Shown here: piece by piece, positions 1 to 7,336 of the stretch
How positions within the stretch are numbered: position 1 is the stretch's first letter
Layout: every line of letters starts with the position of its first letter
DNA from: Gemmatimonadota bacterium
GTDB lineage: Bacteria; Gemmatimonadota; Gemmatimonadetes; Gemmatimonadales; GWC2-71-9
NCBI GenBank assembly: GCA_027294815.1
Contig: JAPULP010000100.1
Span: 1-17,076, forward strand
Length of the DNA: 17,076 bases
Reading direction: 5' to 3'
Program-made: the position numbers and the translations under genes
The notes under the pieces: generated by a model
Seen by the model: the letters and a program-made list of their open reading frames with translations, nothing else
Told to the model about the DNA's origin: nothing
Database searches by the model: none

Positions 1-2
1 CG

Positions 3-2036
3 GCCACCAAGCGGGCGATCCAGCTCAATCCCAGCTTCGGGAGAGCGCAGACCAACCTGTCGCTCGAACACTATGTAGGCAACCGGAAGAGTGGGCCGTT
101 CCGCTTGCCCGGCGACCGAACGTCCGAAGGTGGCGAAGAGGGCGGTCTCGCCCACAGCAAACTCGGACAGGCATTCCGCGAACAGGGCTATTACAGCGAC
201 GCGCTGCGCGAGTACCGCTTGGCGCTGGACCACGGTGAGGATCGGCGCACCGTGCTGCACGCCATGGCCGAGGTGTATCTACTCAAAGCCGAACACGCCG
301 CGGCGTTGGATCTGTACGAAGCACTCGTTTCGGAAGATCCGAGCCTGCCGCAGCTCTGGAACGAGCGCGGCGTGGTGTTGCACCAACTCGGCCGGCCCGA
401 CGACGCCATCGCGTCGTACCGTGCAGCGTTGGAGCGGCAGTCGGACCACTCGTTGGCGCTCAACAACCTGGCGGTCACGTTGGCCCAGGAAGGGGCGCTC
501 GACGAGGCAATGACGCACTTCCGCGCCGCCGCCGACGCCGACCGGTCCCTGGTGATGCCGAGGCTCAATCTCGGATTGCTCTTCCTGAAATCGAAGCGAC
601 TGCAACCGGCGTTGCAGGCCTATCAGCAGGTACTCGCCGCCGATGCCACGGCGGCCCCGGCCTGGAACGGCTTGGGGCTGGTCCTGCTCGAGCTGGGACG
701 CCCTGAAGACGCCCGTAACGCGTTTGCGCGGGCGGTGGAAAGCGCCCCGGAATCCGCCGAAGCGCACTACAACCTGAGTTTCGTCCTGTCCACGCTGGGC
801 GAGTACGACGCCGCGCTTCGGAGTGTCACGCGCGCACAGACCATCGATCCGTACTATGTCCCGCAGAAGTTCCGTCTCGCCATCGATCTGCAACTTGGCG
901 ACCCGTTGATCAACGTCGTACCGGAGATATCGGCCGACATTGAGGCGGAGGCCGCCGGCGCCGACTTCGAAGTGGACCCCGGCGTGCTCGACGAGATTTT
1001 TGCAGGTCTCGCACCGGTGCAACCGGCACAGGCCCCCAGCGCCGAGGATGCCTTTGCGCTCGCACGGGAGTATCTGAACAAAGGCTTATTCGATCTCGCC
1101 GCCACGGAAGCGAAGCGCTCACAGACGCGTGGCGGCGATCCCGTCGAGGGGGCGATTCTGGCCGGCACCATCCACGCGCGGCAAGGGCTCCACGGAGAAG
1201 CCATGGAACGGTTCCGGGAAGCCCGGCTGCAGGCCCCCGACCGCGTCGACGCGTATCTCGGTGAGTTCACGGCGCTCCTCGCCTTGAATCAGGGCGCCGA
1301 AGCCGCCGACGACGCCGAGGCCCTCGCCGCGCGGTTTCCGGACGACGCCGACGTCGGGTTCATGCTGGCTCGCGTTCGCCTGGCCAAGGGGGACCCGGCG
1401 GGCGCCCTCACGGCGCTGGATCAGGCGAGAAGCCGGGCGCCACAGCGGGCGGACATCCACCGGCTCGAAGGCGACATCGCGAGCCGCATGGAGGATTGGC
1501 GCACGGCGAGTGAGGCGTATCGGAGTGCGCTGGAACTCGATCCCAAGCTCATCGACCTGCAATACACGCTGGGGCAAATCCATGAGCGCGTCGACGAGTG
1601 GGAAGCCGCCGAAGCTGCCTACCGCGCAGCGCTCAACGCCCTGCCGACGTATTCCGAAGCCGCAGTGGCGCTGGCAAAACTGTTCGTCAAACGCGATACG
1701 CCTCGGGCGGCTGTAGATTTACTCGTGGATATTTTGTCGGTATACCCGTCTGATCTGGAAGCACTTGCCATGCTGGGGAGAGCACTGATCAAAGACGACC
1801 GCCTAGACGAAGCCATACAAGTGTTTCAGCGCTTGGTGGCGTATGACGATGCCAGCGTGGAAGCCATTTTCCACCTGGGAGTGGCGCTTGCCCGCAAACG
1901 ACTATTCGCGCAAGCGGTGGCTGCCTGGCGGCAGGTGGTTGCCCTCGAGCCCTCGTCGTCGGAGGCACAACGCGCCCGCCGCCTCATTCGTTCCGCGGCG
2001 GACTTGCAGCAAGTCTTCAGCCCCGAGGCGGCCTAG
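3..2036 (+). CDS. Large TPR-repeat protein, 5' end outside window
   Basis: The frame is open from base 3, so the start codon lies upstream; 677 residues are visible. The first visible codons already read as the end of a TPR helix pair (AIQLNPSFGRA), so the TTG at 105 is unlikely to be the true start. About 16 tetratricopeptide repeats follow in two blocks. The first block has roughly seven repeats and ends near base 890. A linker of about 60 residues rich in acidic and Ala/Pro residues follows, and then a second block of about nine repeats. No signal peptide or membrane segment is visible in this part, so a cytoplasmic scaffold role is likely. TPR arrays bind partner proteins; the partner cannot be read from the sequence. 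The stop codon is separated from the next start by one base, placing this gene in the same transcription unit as the DUF4388, roadblock, MglA-like and che genes. By analogy it could link polarity or chemotaxis proteins, but that is inference. Confidence 0.9.
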   Translation, partial: ATKRAIQLNPSFGRAQTNLSLEHYVGNRKSGPFRLPGDRTSEGGEEGGLAHSKLGQAFREQGYYSDALREYRLALDHGEDRRTVLHAMAEVYLLKAEHAAALDLYEALVSEDPSLPQLWNERGVVLHQLGRPDDAIASYRAALERQSDHSLALNNLAVTLAQEGALDEAMTHFRAAADADRSLVMPRLNLGLLFLKSKRLQPALQAYQQVLAADATAAPAWNGLGLVLLELGRPEDARNAFARAVESAPESAEAHYNLSFVLSTLGEYDAALRSVTRAQTIDPYYVPQKFRLAIDLQLGDPLINVVPEISADIEAEAAGADFEVDPGVLDEIFAGLAPVQPAQAPSAEDAFALAREYLNKGLFDLAATEAKRSQTRGGDPVEGAILAGTIHARQGLHGEAMERFREARLQAPDRVDAYLGEFTALLALNQGAEAADDAEALAARFPDDADVGFMLARVRLAKGDPAGALTALDQARSRAPQRADIHRLEGDIASRMEDWRTASEAYRSALELDPKLIDLQYTLGQIHERVDEWEAAEAAYRAALNALPTYSEAAVALAKLFVKRDTPRAAVDLLVDILSVYPSDLEALAMLGRALIKDDRLDEAIQVFQRLVAYDDASVEAIFHLGVALARKRLFAQAVAAWRQVVALEPSSSEAQRARRLIRSAADLQQVFSPEAA

Positions 2037-2037
2037 C

Positions 2038-3195
2038 ATGGCCATCGAAGGCCCCCTCAAAGAACTGGGGATCCACGACGTGTTCCAGCTGCTGGACCTG
2101 AGTCGCAAGACCGGGGTCCTGCGGGTGACCTCGGATCTGCGTAACAACGAAGGGAAGGTGTGGTTCGAGAACGGGTCGGTGTTGTTCGCGCAGCTCCACA
2201 GCAACCCCCATCCGCTCGGCGAATTGCTCGTCAAGGCCGGGAAGATCACCGAGGCGGACTTGCAGCGCGCTCGGGACATGCAGAAGCAAGGTGATAAGCG
2301 CCTTATCGGCGAGATTCTCATCGACATCAGTGCGATTTCCGAGAAGGAGCTTGATCGTCAAGTACGCTTCCAGACGGAAGAAGTCATTTTCGAGATGATG
2401 GGCTGGCAAGAAGGACACTTTTCATTCGTGGAGGGTCACGGCGAACCTGTTCCCGCGGACGCGACGACGCACATTCGAACGGAAGCCCTGCTGATGGAGG
2501 GTGCACGACGGATCGACGAATGGTCCCGCATCAACCGCAAGATTCCGCACACGGGCGTCGTACCAGCGTTTGCAGCCAGTGGAGAGACCAAAGAGGGTGA
2601 GCTCGATCTGCTGCCGGAGGAATGGGAAGTGCTGGCCGCCATCGATGGCGAACGGGACCTTCGATCGGTAGCGCGGTTTCTGAGCCGCTCCGAGTTCGAT
2701 GTTGCGAAAATCTTGTTCGGGCTCGAGAGCGCAGGCGTGCTGACGATCGTGCAACCGAAGGCGGTTGCGCCGACGCAGCCGGACCGGTCGCCGCAGGATC
2801 CCTCTACGTACATCGATCCGGTACAGATCGCCGTGAGTATGCGGGATTTCGATCGCGCACGATCGCTGGCGGAAGAGGGGTTGGCGTCACATCCACATTC
2901 CGCCGTACTCCACATGTTGCTGGCGAGGGTTTTCCGCGCGCAACGAGAGTACACGCAAGCGGAAGACTATTGCCGCCGAGCGTTGCGTCTCGACTCGATG
3001 CTGACCGATGCCCATCGCTTGATTGGCGACGTTTTGGGTCTGCAAGGCCGTTTCACCGATGCGGTCGAGTGGTGGGAAAGATGGTTGCGGATTCAAGACG
3101 TGGTTCCGGACCCGCACCCGGACACCCCCGAGGTACGGAAAGCCGTGCAGGCTGCCCAATTATTGCACAATCAATTGAAAGCATCCCATGGCTGA
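2038..3195 (+). CDS. DUF4388 (PATAN-type) protein with C-terminal TPR
   Basis: This 385-residue protein starts one base after the upstream stop. Residues 1-55 show the DUF4388 pattern (LGIHDVFQLLDLSRKTGVL, then a KVWFENGSVLFAQ strand pair), a domain found in bacterial polarity, gliding and phototaxis regulators. Residues 60-130 form a helical section of LGELLVKAGKITEADL / IGEILIDISAISEKEL repeats resembling the N-terminal MshEN-type module of type II/IV secretion ATPases. Residues 154-175 carry the EGARRIDEW block common in this family. Residues 190-240 look winged-helix-like. Residues 260-350 hold TPR-like helices. There is no signal peptide or membrane segment. The longer frame back to 1843 is only the upstream gene's shadow; the ATG at 2038 opens directly into the conserved domain. 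It is paralogous to the protein at 7336. A scaffold or adaptor role in the Mgl/Che circuit is inferred. Confidence 0.9.
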   Translation: MAIEGPLKELGIHDVFQLLDLSRKTGVLRVTSDLRNNEGKVWFENGSVLFAQLHSNPHPLGELLVKAGKITEADLQRARDMQKQGDKRLIGEILIDISAISEKELDRQVRFQTEEVIFEMMGWQEGHFSFVEGHGEPVPADATTHIRTEALLMEGARRIDEWSRINRKIPHTGVVPAFAASGETKEGELDLLPEEWEVLAAIDGERDLRSVARFLSRSEFDVAKILFGLESAGVLTIVQPKAVAPTQPDRSPQDPSTYIDPVQIAVSMRDFDRARSLAEEGLASHPHSAVLHMLLARVFRAQREYTQAEDYCRRALRLDSMLTDAHRLIGDVLGLQGRFTDAVEWWERWLRIQDVVPDPHPDTPEVRKAVQAAQLLHNQLKASHG

Positions 3196-3970
3196 CGACG
3201 TCAAGAATTTGACGGCGGAGCTCATTCGCGATCCGCACAGCATGGTCTTTCTTCGCCTGGGTGAGTTGCTCCGGACGGAAGGGCAGCTCGACGCGGCCCG
3301 CAAGGTGGTGCTCACGGGGTTGGAGCGTCACCCCGACATGGTGGATGCCCACGATTTATACGCCCGCATCTTGGTCGACGCAAACGATCTGGACCACGCG
3401 CGAAAGGTGTGGGAAGCCCTGCTTCAGATCGACGGGCGACATCAGGGCGCACACAAGGGTTTGGGATTCTTGCACTATGGCAGGGGCGACTTGGACGCCG
3501 CCCTCGATCATCTCGAGTTGGCCCTCGCGGCCGATCCGACCAATCAGAGTGTCGTGCAAGCGCTCCGCGCCGTGCGCAATGTCGCCGAGTCGGTTGTTGC
3601 CGAGGATCCTCAGGATGCGTTTGCCGGTTTCGAGGGGCAGGATCGTGGCTTATTGCTCGCGGACCGACAGGGGCGTGCGCTCGCCGGAAGGGTCGTAACC
3701 TGGCAGGGTGTGGACAGCACCGAGGTCGTCGCGGCTCACCTTGCGGGCATCACGCAGGAGATGGAACGGGCCGTCCGCATGTTGAAATTGGGCGACTGGC
3801 AAAGGCTGGTGGTGGAAGCGACGGACGGGAACGTGCTTTTGACGTCTCCGAGTCCGGATTCGTTGCTCTTGGTCGTTCGCGATCGGGACATACCCGCGGG
3901 GCGTCTCGCGCTGTTCGCGGAGCGAGCCAGTGACGCCGCCCGAAGCTGGCTGGGAGTCCAGACGCCATGA
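3188..3970 (+). CDS. TPR-roadblock/LC7 fusion protein
   Basis: This is a 260-residue protein whose ATG overlaps the previous gene by 8 bases. Residues 18-135 form about three TPR-like repeats (for example the helix pair around GDLDAALDHLELALAADP). Residues 148-258 read as a roadblock/LC7 domain: a LLLADRQGRALAG strand pair, a long helix with EMERAVRMLKLGDW, then strands ending in a DRDIPAGRL segment. Roadblock domains dimerise and bind small Ras-like GTPases; MglB, the GTPase-activating protein of MglA, belongs to this family. Two further roadblock genes and an MglA-like gene follow directly, so this protein may couple a TPR-bound partner to the GTPase. The roadblock call for the C-terminal half rests on pattern recognition rather than a profile search. 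Confidence 0.85.
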   Translation: MADDVKNLTAELIRDPHSMVFLRLGELLRTEGQLDAARKVVLTGLERHPDMVDAHDLYARILVDANDLDHARKVWEALLQIDGRHQGAHKGLGFLHYGRGDLDAALDHLELALAADPTNQSVVQALRAVRNVAESVVAEDPQDAFAGFEGQDRGLLLADRQGRALAGRVVTWQGVDSTEVVAAHLAGITQEMERAVRMLKLGDWQRLVVEATDGNVLLTSPSPDSLLLVVRDRDIPAGRLALFAERASDAARSWLGVQTP

Positions 3971-4317
3971 GCAAGCGGTTTCAAGGTATTCTGGACACGA
4001 TTACGCGCATCCGTGGCGTGCGTGGTGCCATGATCGTCGTGTACCAAGACGGACTCGTGGTTTCCGACTCCTTGATGGAGGGCGTGCGCGGCAACGCGGT
4101 CGCGGCTCTCACGTCGAGCCTGGCCAAGCATGTTGCCAACGCCACGTCGGCGAGCGGAGCGGGTGTGCTGCAGTTCTTGCACCTGCAAGCGATATCCGGG
4201 GCGCTGTTGGCCGTCACGGCGGGCGCGGAGATGCTCGTTGTCGCCATTGCCGATCCGTCGGTGAATGTCGGTTTGGTGCGTCTGGAATTGATCCGAGCGG
4301 CCGAGGCTCTGACATGA
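3967..4317 (+). CDS. Roadblock/LC7 domain protein, MglB-like
   Basis: This 116-residue protein starts within an ATGA overlap with the TPR-roadblock gene. It is essentially one roadblock/LC7 domain: an N-terminal helix (FQGILDTITRIRGVRGAMIV), the strand pair YQDGLVVSDS, a long helix (VAALTSSLAKHVANAT), and C-terminal strands and helix (LLAVTAGAEMLVVAI and the following segment). This is the size and organisation expected of MglB-type proteins, which dimerise and act on MglA GTPases as activating or exchange factors. It sits two genes before an MglA-like GTPase. Whether it is the activating protein, the exchange factor or a structural partner cannot be told from sequence, because three roadblock modules stand side by side here. 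Confidence 0.87.
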   Translation: MSKRFQGILDTITRIRGVRGAMIVVYQDGLVVSDSLMEGVRGNAVAALTSSLAKHVANATSASGAGVLQFLHLQAISGALLAVTAGAEMLVVAIADPSVNVGLVRLELIRAAEALT

Positions 4318-4784
4318 CGCGAACGTATTCGATAGAGCCTTGGGTCGAAGAGCCGTTGGCAGCGTTCGTCGCGGAGGCGGGCGCACGTTTGGCGTTGCTG
4401 ATGACGCCAGCCGGACAGGTGATCGCACAACATGGATTCACGCGAGCCGTGGACGTGATGGCGGCTGCCGCTTTGGGCGCCGCCATTGTGGCTTCGACGG
4501 GCGAGGTTGCTAAATTACTCGACGAGCCGGCGTTTTCGGTTCTCAACCACCAAGGGGAGCGACATGGCATTCTTCTTGGTGGGTTCGATACGCCGCAAGG
4601 TCGGATGGTGTGTTTGGTGGTGTATGGTAAGGAATCAACACCTGGGTTGGTCCAACTCTTTTTTGAGGAGTTTTCTCGCGACGTTCGCGAAGCATGTCCA
4701 GAGCCAGAGGCTCCGAAACAGGTACTGGCGTCCGATTTCGAACGCGAGCTCAACGATAGTCTCTCGGCCCTTTTCCGGACCTGA
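4314..4784 (+). CDS. Second stand-alone roadblock/LC7-like protein
   Basis: This is a 156-residue protein starting in an ATGA overlap with the previous roadblock gene. Residues 10-125 fit a roadblock/LC7 fold: PLAAFVAEAGARLALLMTP, the strand GQVIAQ, a long alanine-rich helix (residues 46-65), then strands including HGILLGGFDTPQGRMVCLVV. Residues 128-156 form an acidic tail with helix (DFERELNDSLSALF), absent from the preceding protein. The three-base gap to the MglA-like gene suggests direct partnership with that GTPase. It is clearly different in sequence from the preceding roadblock protein, so the two could form a heterodimer or play opposing roles (activator versus exchange factor); this is inference. 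The longer upstream frame back to 3930 is out-of-frame shadow. Confidence 0.83.
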   Translation: MTRTYSIEPWVEEPLAAFVAEAGARLALLMTPAGQVIAQHGFTRAVDVMAAAALGAAIVASTGEVAKLLDEPAFSVLNHQGERHGILLGGFDTPQGRMVCLVVYGKESTPGLVQLFFEEFSRDVREACPEPEAPKQVLASDFERELNDSLSALFRT

Positions 4785-4787
4785 CCT

Positions 4788-5387
4788 ATGTCGCTCGTAA
4801 ACTTCACGACGCGGGAGATTACCTGCAAAATCGTCTACTACGGACCGGGCCGGTCCGGCAAGACTACGAACCTCCAATATGTGTACGATCAGGTGCCAAC
4901 CGAGCGGCGAGGGCGCATGGTCTCGTTGGCGACGCAATCCGACCGCACATTGTTTTTTGACTTCCTGCCGTTGGAACTAGGCACCATTTCCGGGTTCACG
5001 ACGAGATTCCAACTCTATACGGTCCCGGGGCAGGTCTACTACAACGCGACAAGGAAGCTGGTTTTGCAGGGCGCCGACGGCGTGGTATTTGTCGCCGACA
5101 GTCAGGCGCGGCAGCTCGACGAAAACCTGGCGAGTCTGCGAAACCTGCAAGCCAATCTGCTGGAGCAGCGAGTGGACGTCCGCGCGCTTCCCCTCGTCAT
5201 TCAGTACAACAAGCAGGGACTTCCGCCGGAGTTGGTTCTGCCGGTCGAAGAGTTGGACGATGCGATGAACTTCCGCGGTGTGCCGAGCTTTCCCGCTGAT
5301 GCTCTCGCCGGCAATGGGGTGTTTGAAACGCTGCGGTCTGTGTCGGAATTAGTCTTGCGCAGGTTGAGCGAGGAGCCCCAGAAGTGA
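4788..5387 (+). CDS. mglA: MglA-like Ras-family small GTPase
   Basis: A 199-residue protein of the usual length for bacterial MglA, the polarity GTPase that controls gliding or type IV pilus reversal in Myxococcus and is conserved in many phyla. The Walker A motif GPGRSGKTT lies at residues 19-27. The switch I region contains TQSDRTLFFDFLP, with Arg53 at the position of the MglA catalytic arginine. Switch II contains TVPGQVYYNATRK, with Gln82 at the catalytic glutamine position. The GNGVFETL element near residues 175-182 also fits MglA. The exception is the guanine-specificity motif: where MglA proteins carry NKRD, this protein reads NKQG (residues 141-144), so the base-contacting aspartate is missing. 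Three roadblock modules lie immediately upstream and the start of the tandem DnaA-like gene overlaps its stop. Cytoplasmic; likely switches between nucleotide states under roadblock control. Confidence 0.93.
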   Translation: MSLVNFTTREITCKIVYYGPGRSGKTTNLQYVYDQVPTERRGRMVSLATQSDRTLFFDFLPLELGTISGFTTRFQLYTVPGQVYYNATRKLVLQGADGVVFVADSQARQLDENLASLRNLQANLLEQRVDVRALPLVIQYNKQGLPPELVLPVEELDDAMNFRGVPSFPADALAGNGVFETLRSVSELVLRRLSEEPQK

Positions 5388-7336
5388 CGGTAGATCTCAA
5401 CCCCCGTTTCACGTTCGACACCTTCGTGGTCGGACCGAGTAACCGTCTCGCGGTCACGGCGTGCCGGACGGTCTCGGATCATCCGGGCGCGACGTACAAT
5501 CCGCTACTCATCTATGGTCAGACCGGGTTGGGCAAGACACACTTGCTCATGGCGATAGGGCAACGGGCGCGGGAGCTGTCGCCCGACATGACAGTCGAGT
5601 ACATGACGCTGGACGAGTTCGTTGAATCGTACCACGCGGCGGTTTCCGCTGGCCGCCCGGAGGATTTTCGCAATCGGTTTGCCCAAGCCAGTATCGTGCT
5701 CGTGGATGACGTTCAATTCCTTACCCACAGCAAGGAGATGCAGGCGGAGTTGATCCGTATGGCCGGCGCGTTTCAGGAGGCCGAGCGGCAGCTGGTGCTC
5801 ACGAGCGATCGGCCGCCGGGGGATATCGAAGGCCTCGACCGGCGTTTGCTGGACCAGATGGATGGGGGCCTGGTGGTCGACATTGGCCTGCCTGAATACG
5901 AAACCCGGTTGGCCATTCTGCGGCAGCGTGCCGCGGAATCCAACGCCGCATTTGCACCGGATGTGCTTGCCGCGATCGCCGACTTGGATGTCCAACACGT
6001 CCGCGCGCTGCTCGGCATTTTCAACCGGCTACAAGCATTCCAATCGGTGCACGACAATCCGTTGACCCCGCAACAAGCACGAGCCCTCGTGTTGGGCGAA
6101 GCTCCGACGGTGGAACCCGAAGCGCAGCCGGGGGAAGGCGCCGACGCAGATTCCGGAGAGTTCGATCTTTTCCTGTCGGGTCTGCAAGCTAGCGTCACCC
6201 GACAGGTCGAGGGATGGAAGACCGAAATCCAAAACGCGATTTCCGAATGGTCGGGGCGCGGATACGATACGTCGTCGCTCGAAGCTCTGCTCGAGCAGGA
6301 CGGACCGGCGGCAACCGACGCGGCGGTTCGTGCCTTCGAGGAACAGGTCGAACGTTTGCGTGGCCTCGAGGCTGAGGTGACCGTGTTCGACCCGGAGGTG
6401 GCGAGGAATCCGGCCTTCAAATCACCGGATCGGATCGAAGAAGTCGAGGCACTCGTTCGAGGGGCGCGGGCAAAGTTCGTTCCGCCGCCTGGGCCGTCGG
6501 ACGCGTTCGCCCTCGAATCGTTCCTTCTCGGCGATGCAACGAAGATGGCGTTGGAAGCTGCACGTGCCGTCATCGCACAACCCGGAACGCTCTACAACCC
6601 GTTGACGTTCGTCGGACCGTCGGGGGTGGGGAAGACCCATCTGCTGCATGCCCTTGGTCGGGCGTTACAGGCGGAAGCCGGCGGATCGGTGGCCTGCTTG
6701 GCGGCCGAGACGTTTGTTGAGGAACTGGTCAGCGCTATCGAGCAGGACGCACTCAGCGCGTGGCGGGCGCGCTATCGTCACGCGTCGGCGTTCCTGTTGG
6801 ATGACGTACATCAGATTGGAGCGAAACTGCACAGCCAGGAGGAATTGTTTCACCTGTTCAATCTCTTCGCGGATGCAAAGCGCCAAATGGTGTTTACCGC
6901 CAACGTGTCGCCACAGGATCTGGAAGGTCTCGACGATCGCCTCAAGTCGCGCTTTGTCGGAGGTCTGGTTGCCAACATCGGCCCCCCGGACGACGCATTA
7001 CGCCGCACGATCGTGCGTAGTCGATTGCAAGGCCGCGTAGGCTCGGACGATAACGAGATCGTGAACTATCTCGCCGACCGCGGAACCGACTCGGTGCGTT
7101 CGTTGTTGGGCGTGGTCCAGCGAGCCATGAACGGTGCGGAGGCGATGGGGGAGCAACTCAATCTCGAGACTGCGCGGAAGCTGCTGGAGGAACCAGGCCG
7201 AGCAGAAGCACGGACCTCGCCGCCGGGTCGGGCGAGCGGGGTGATTGTCACGTCGCTGAGTGCGCTGAAGAGCGCAGAAAAGATCGTGTGGGATTGGCCG
7301 AACACGACTGAACGCGTGATTGAGGAATTGTCGTAA
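5384..7336 (+). CDS. Tandem DnaA-type AAA+ ATPase, no DNA-binding domain IV
   Basis: A 650-residue protein starting at a GTG within a GTGA overlap with the GTPase gene. It holds two DnaA domain III-like AAA+ modules. Module 1 (about 5-240) opens with LNPRFTFDTFVVGPSNRLA, close to true DnaA, and has Walker A GQTGLGKT (45-52), Walker B VLVDD (105-109) and sensor I LTSDRPP (139-145). Module 2 (about 370-605) has Walker A GPSGVGKT (411-418), Walker B FLLDD (470-474) and sensor I FTANVSP. Both keep the sensor II arginine in VRALLG / VRSLLG. The box VII arginine finger is kept in module 2 (KSRF, Arg523), but the matching position in module 1 is Gln158. A helical linker of about 125 residues joins them. 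The C-terminal DnaA helix-turn-helix is absent; the protein ends in a WDWP-containing tail. This is therefore not the replication initiator. Its role with MglA and Che is unknown. Confidence 0.88.
   Translation: MTVDLNPRFTFDTFVVGPSNRLAVTACRTVSDHPGATYNPLLIYGQTGLGKTHLLMAIGQRARELSPDMTVEYMTLDEFVESYHAAVSAGRPEDFRNRFAQASIVLVDDVQFLTHSKEMQAELIRMAGAFQEAERQLVLTSDRPPGDIEGLDRRLLDQMDGGLVVDIGLPEYETRLAILRQRAAESNAAFAPDVLAAIADLDVQHVRALLGIFNRLQAFQSVHDNPLTPQQARALVLGEAPTVEPEAQPGEGADADSGEFDLFLSGLQASVTRQVEGWKTEIQNAISEWSGRGYDTSSLEALLEQDGPAATDAAVRAFEEQVERLRGLEAEVTVFDPEVARNPAFKSPDRIEEVEALVRGARAKFVPPPGPSDAFALESFLLGDATKMALEAARAVIAQPGTLYNPLTFVGPSGVGKTHLLHALGRALQAEAGGSVACLAAETFVEELVSAIEQDALSAWRARYRHASAFLLDDVHQIGAKLHSQEELFHLFNLFADAKRQMVFTANVSPQDLEGLDDRLKSRFVGGLVANIGPPDDALRRTIVRSRLQGRVGSDDNEIVNYLADRGTDSVRSLLGVVQRAMNGAEAMGEQLNLETARKLLEEPGRAEARTSPPGRASGVIVTSLSALKSAEKIVWDWPNTTERVIEELS

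Noticed and set aside
105..2036. TTG at 105 as the true start of the first TPR gene
   Set aside because: The frame is open to the window edge and the preceding codons already encode a TPR helix, so the gene begins upstream.
5773..6573. Minus-strand frame of 266 codons
   Set aside because: It lies wholly inside the tandem DnaA-like gene, has serine/arginine-rich shadow composition and no recognisable domain.
5384..7336. Replication initiator dnaA
   Set aside because: The N-terminal module resembles DnaA, but the DNA-binding domain IV is missing, a second AAA+ module is present, and the neighbours are signalling genes rather than dnaN or recF.
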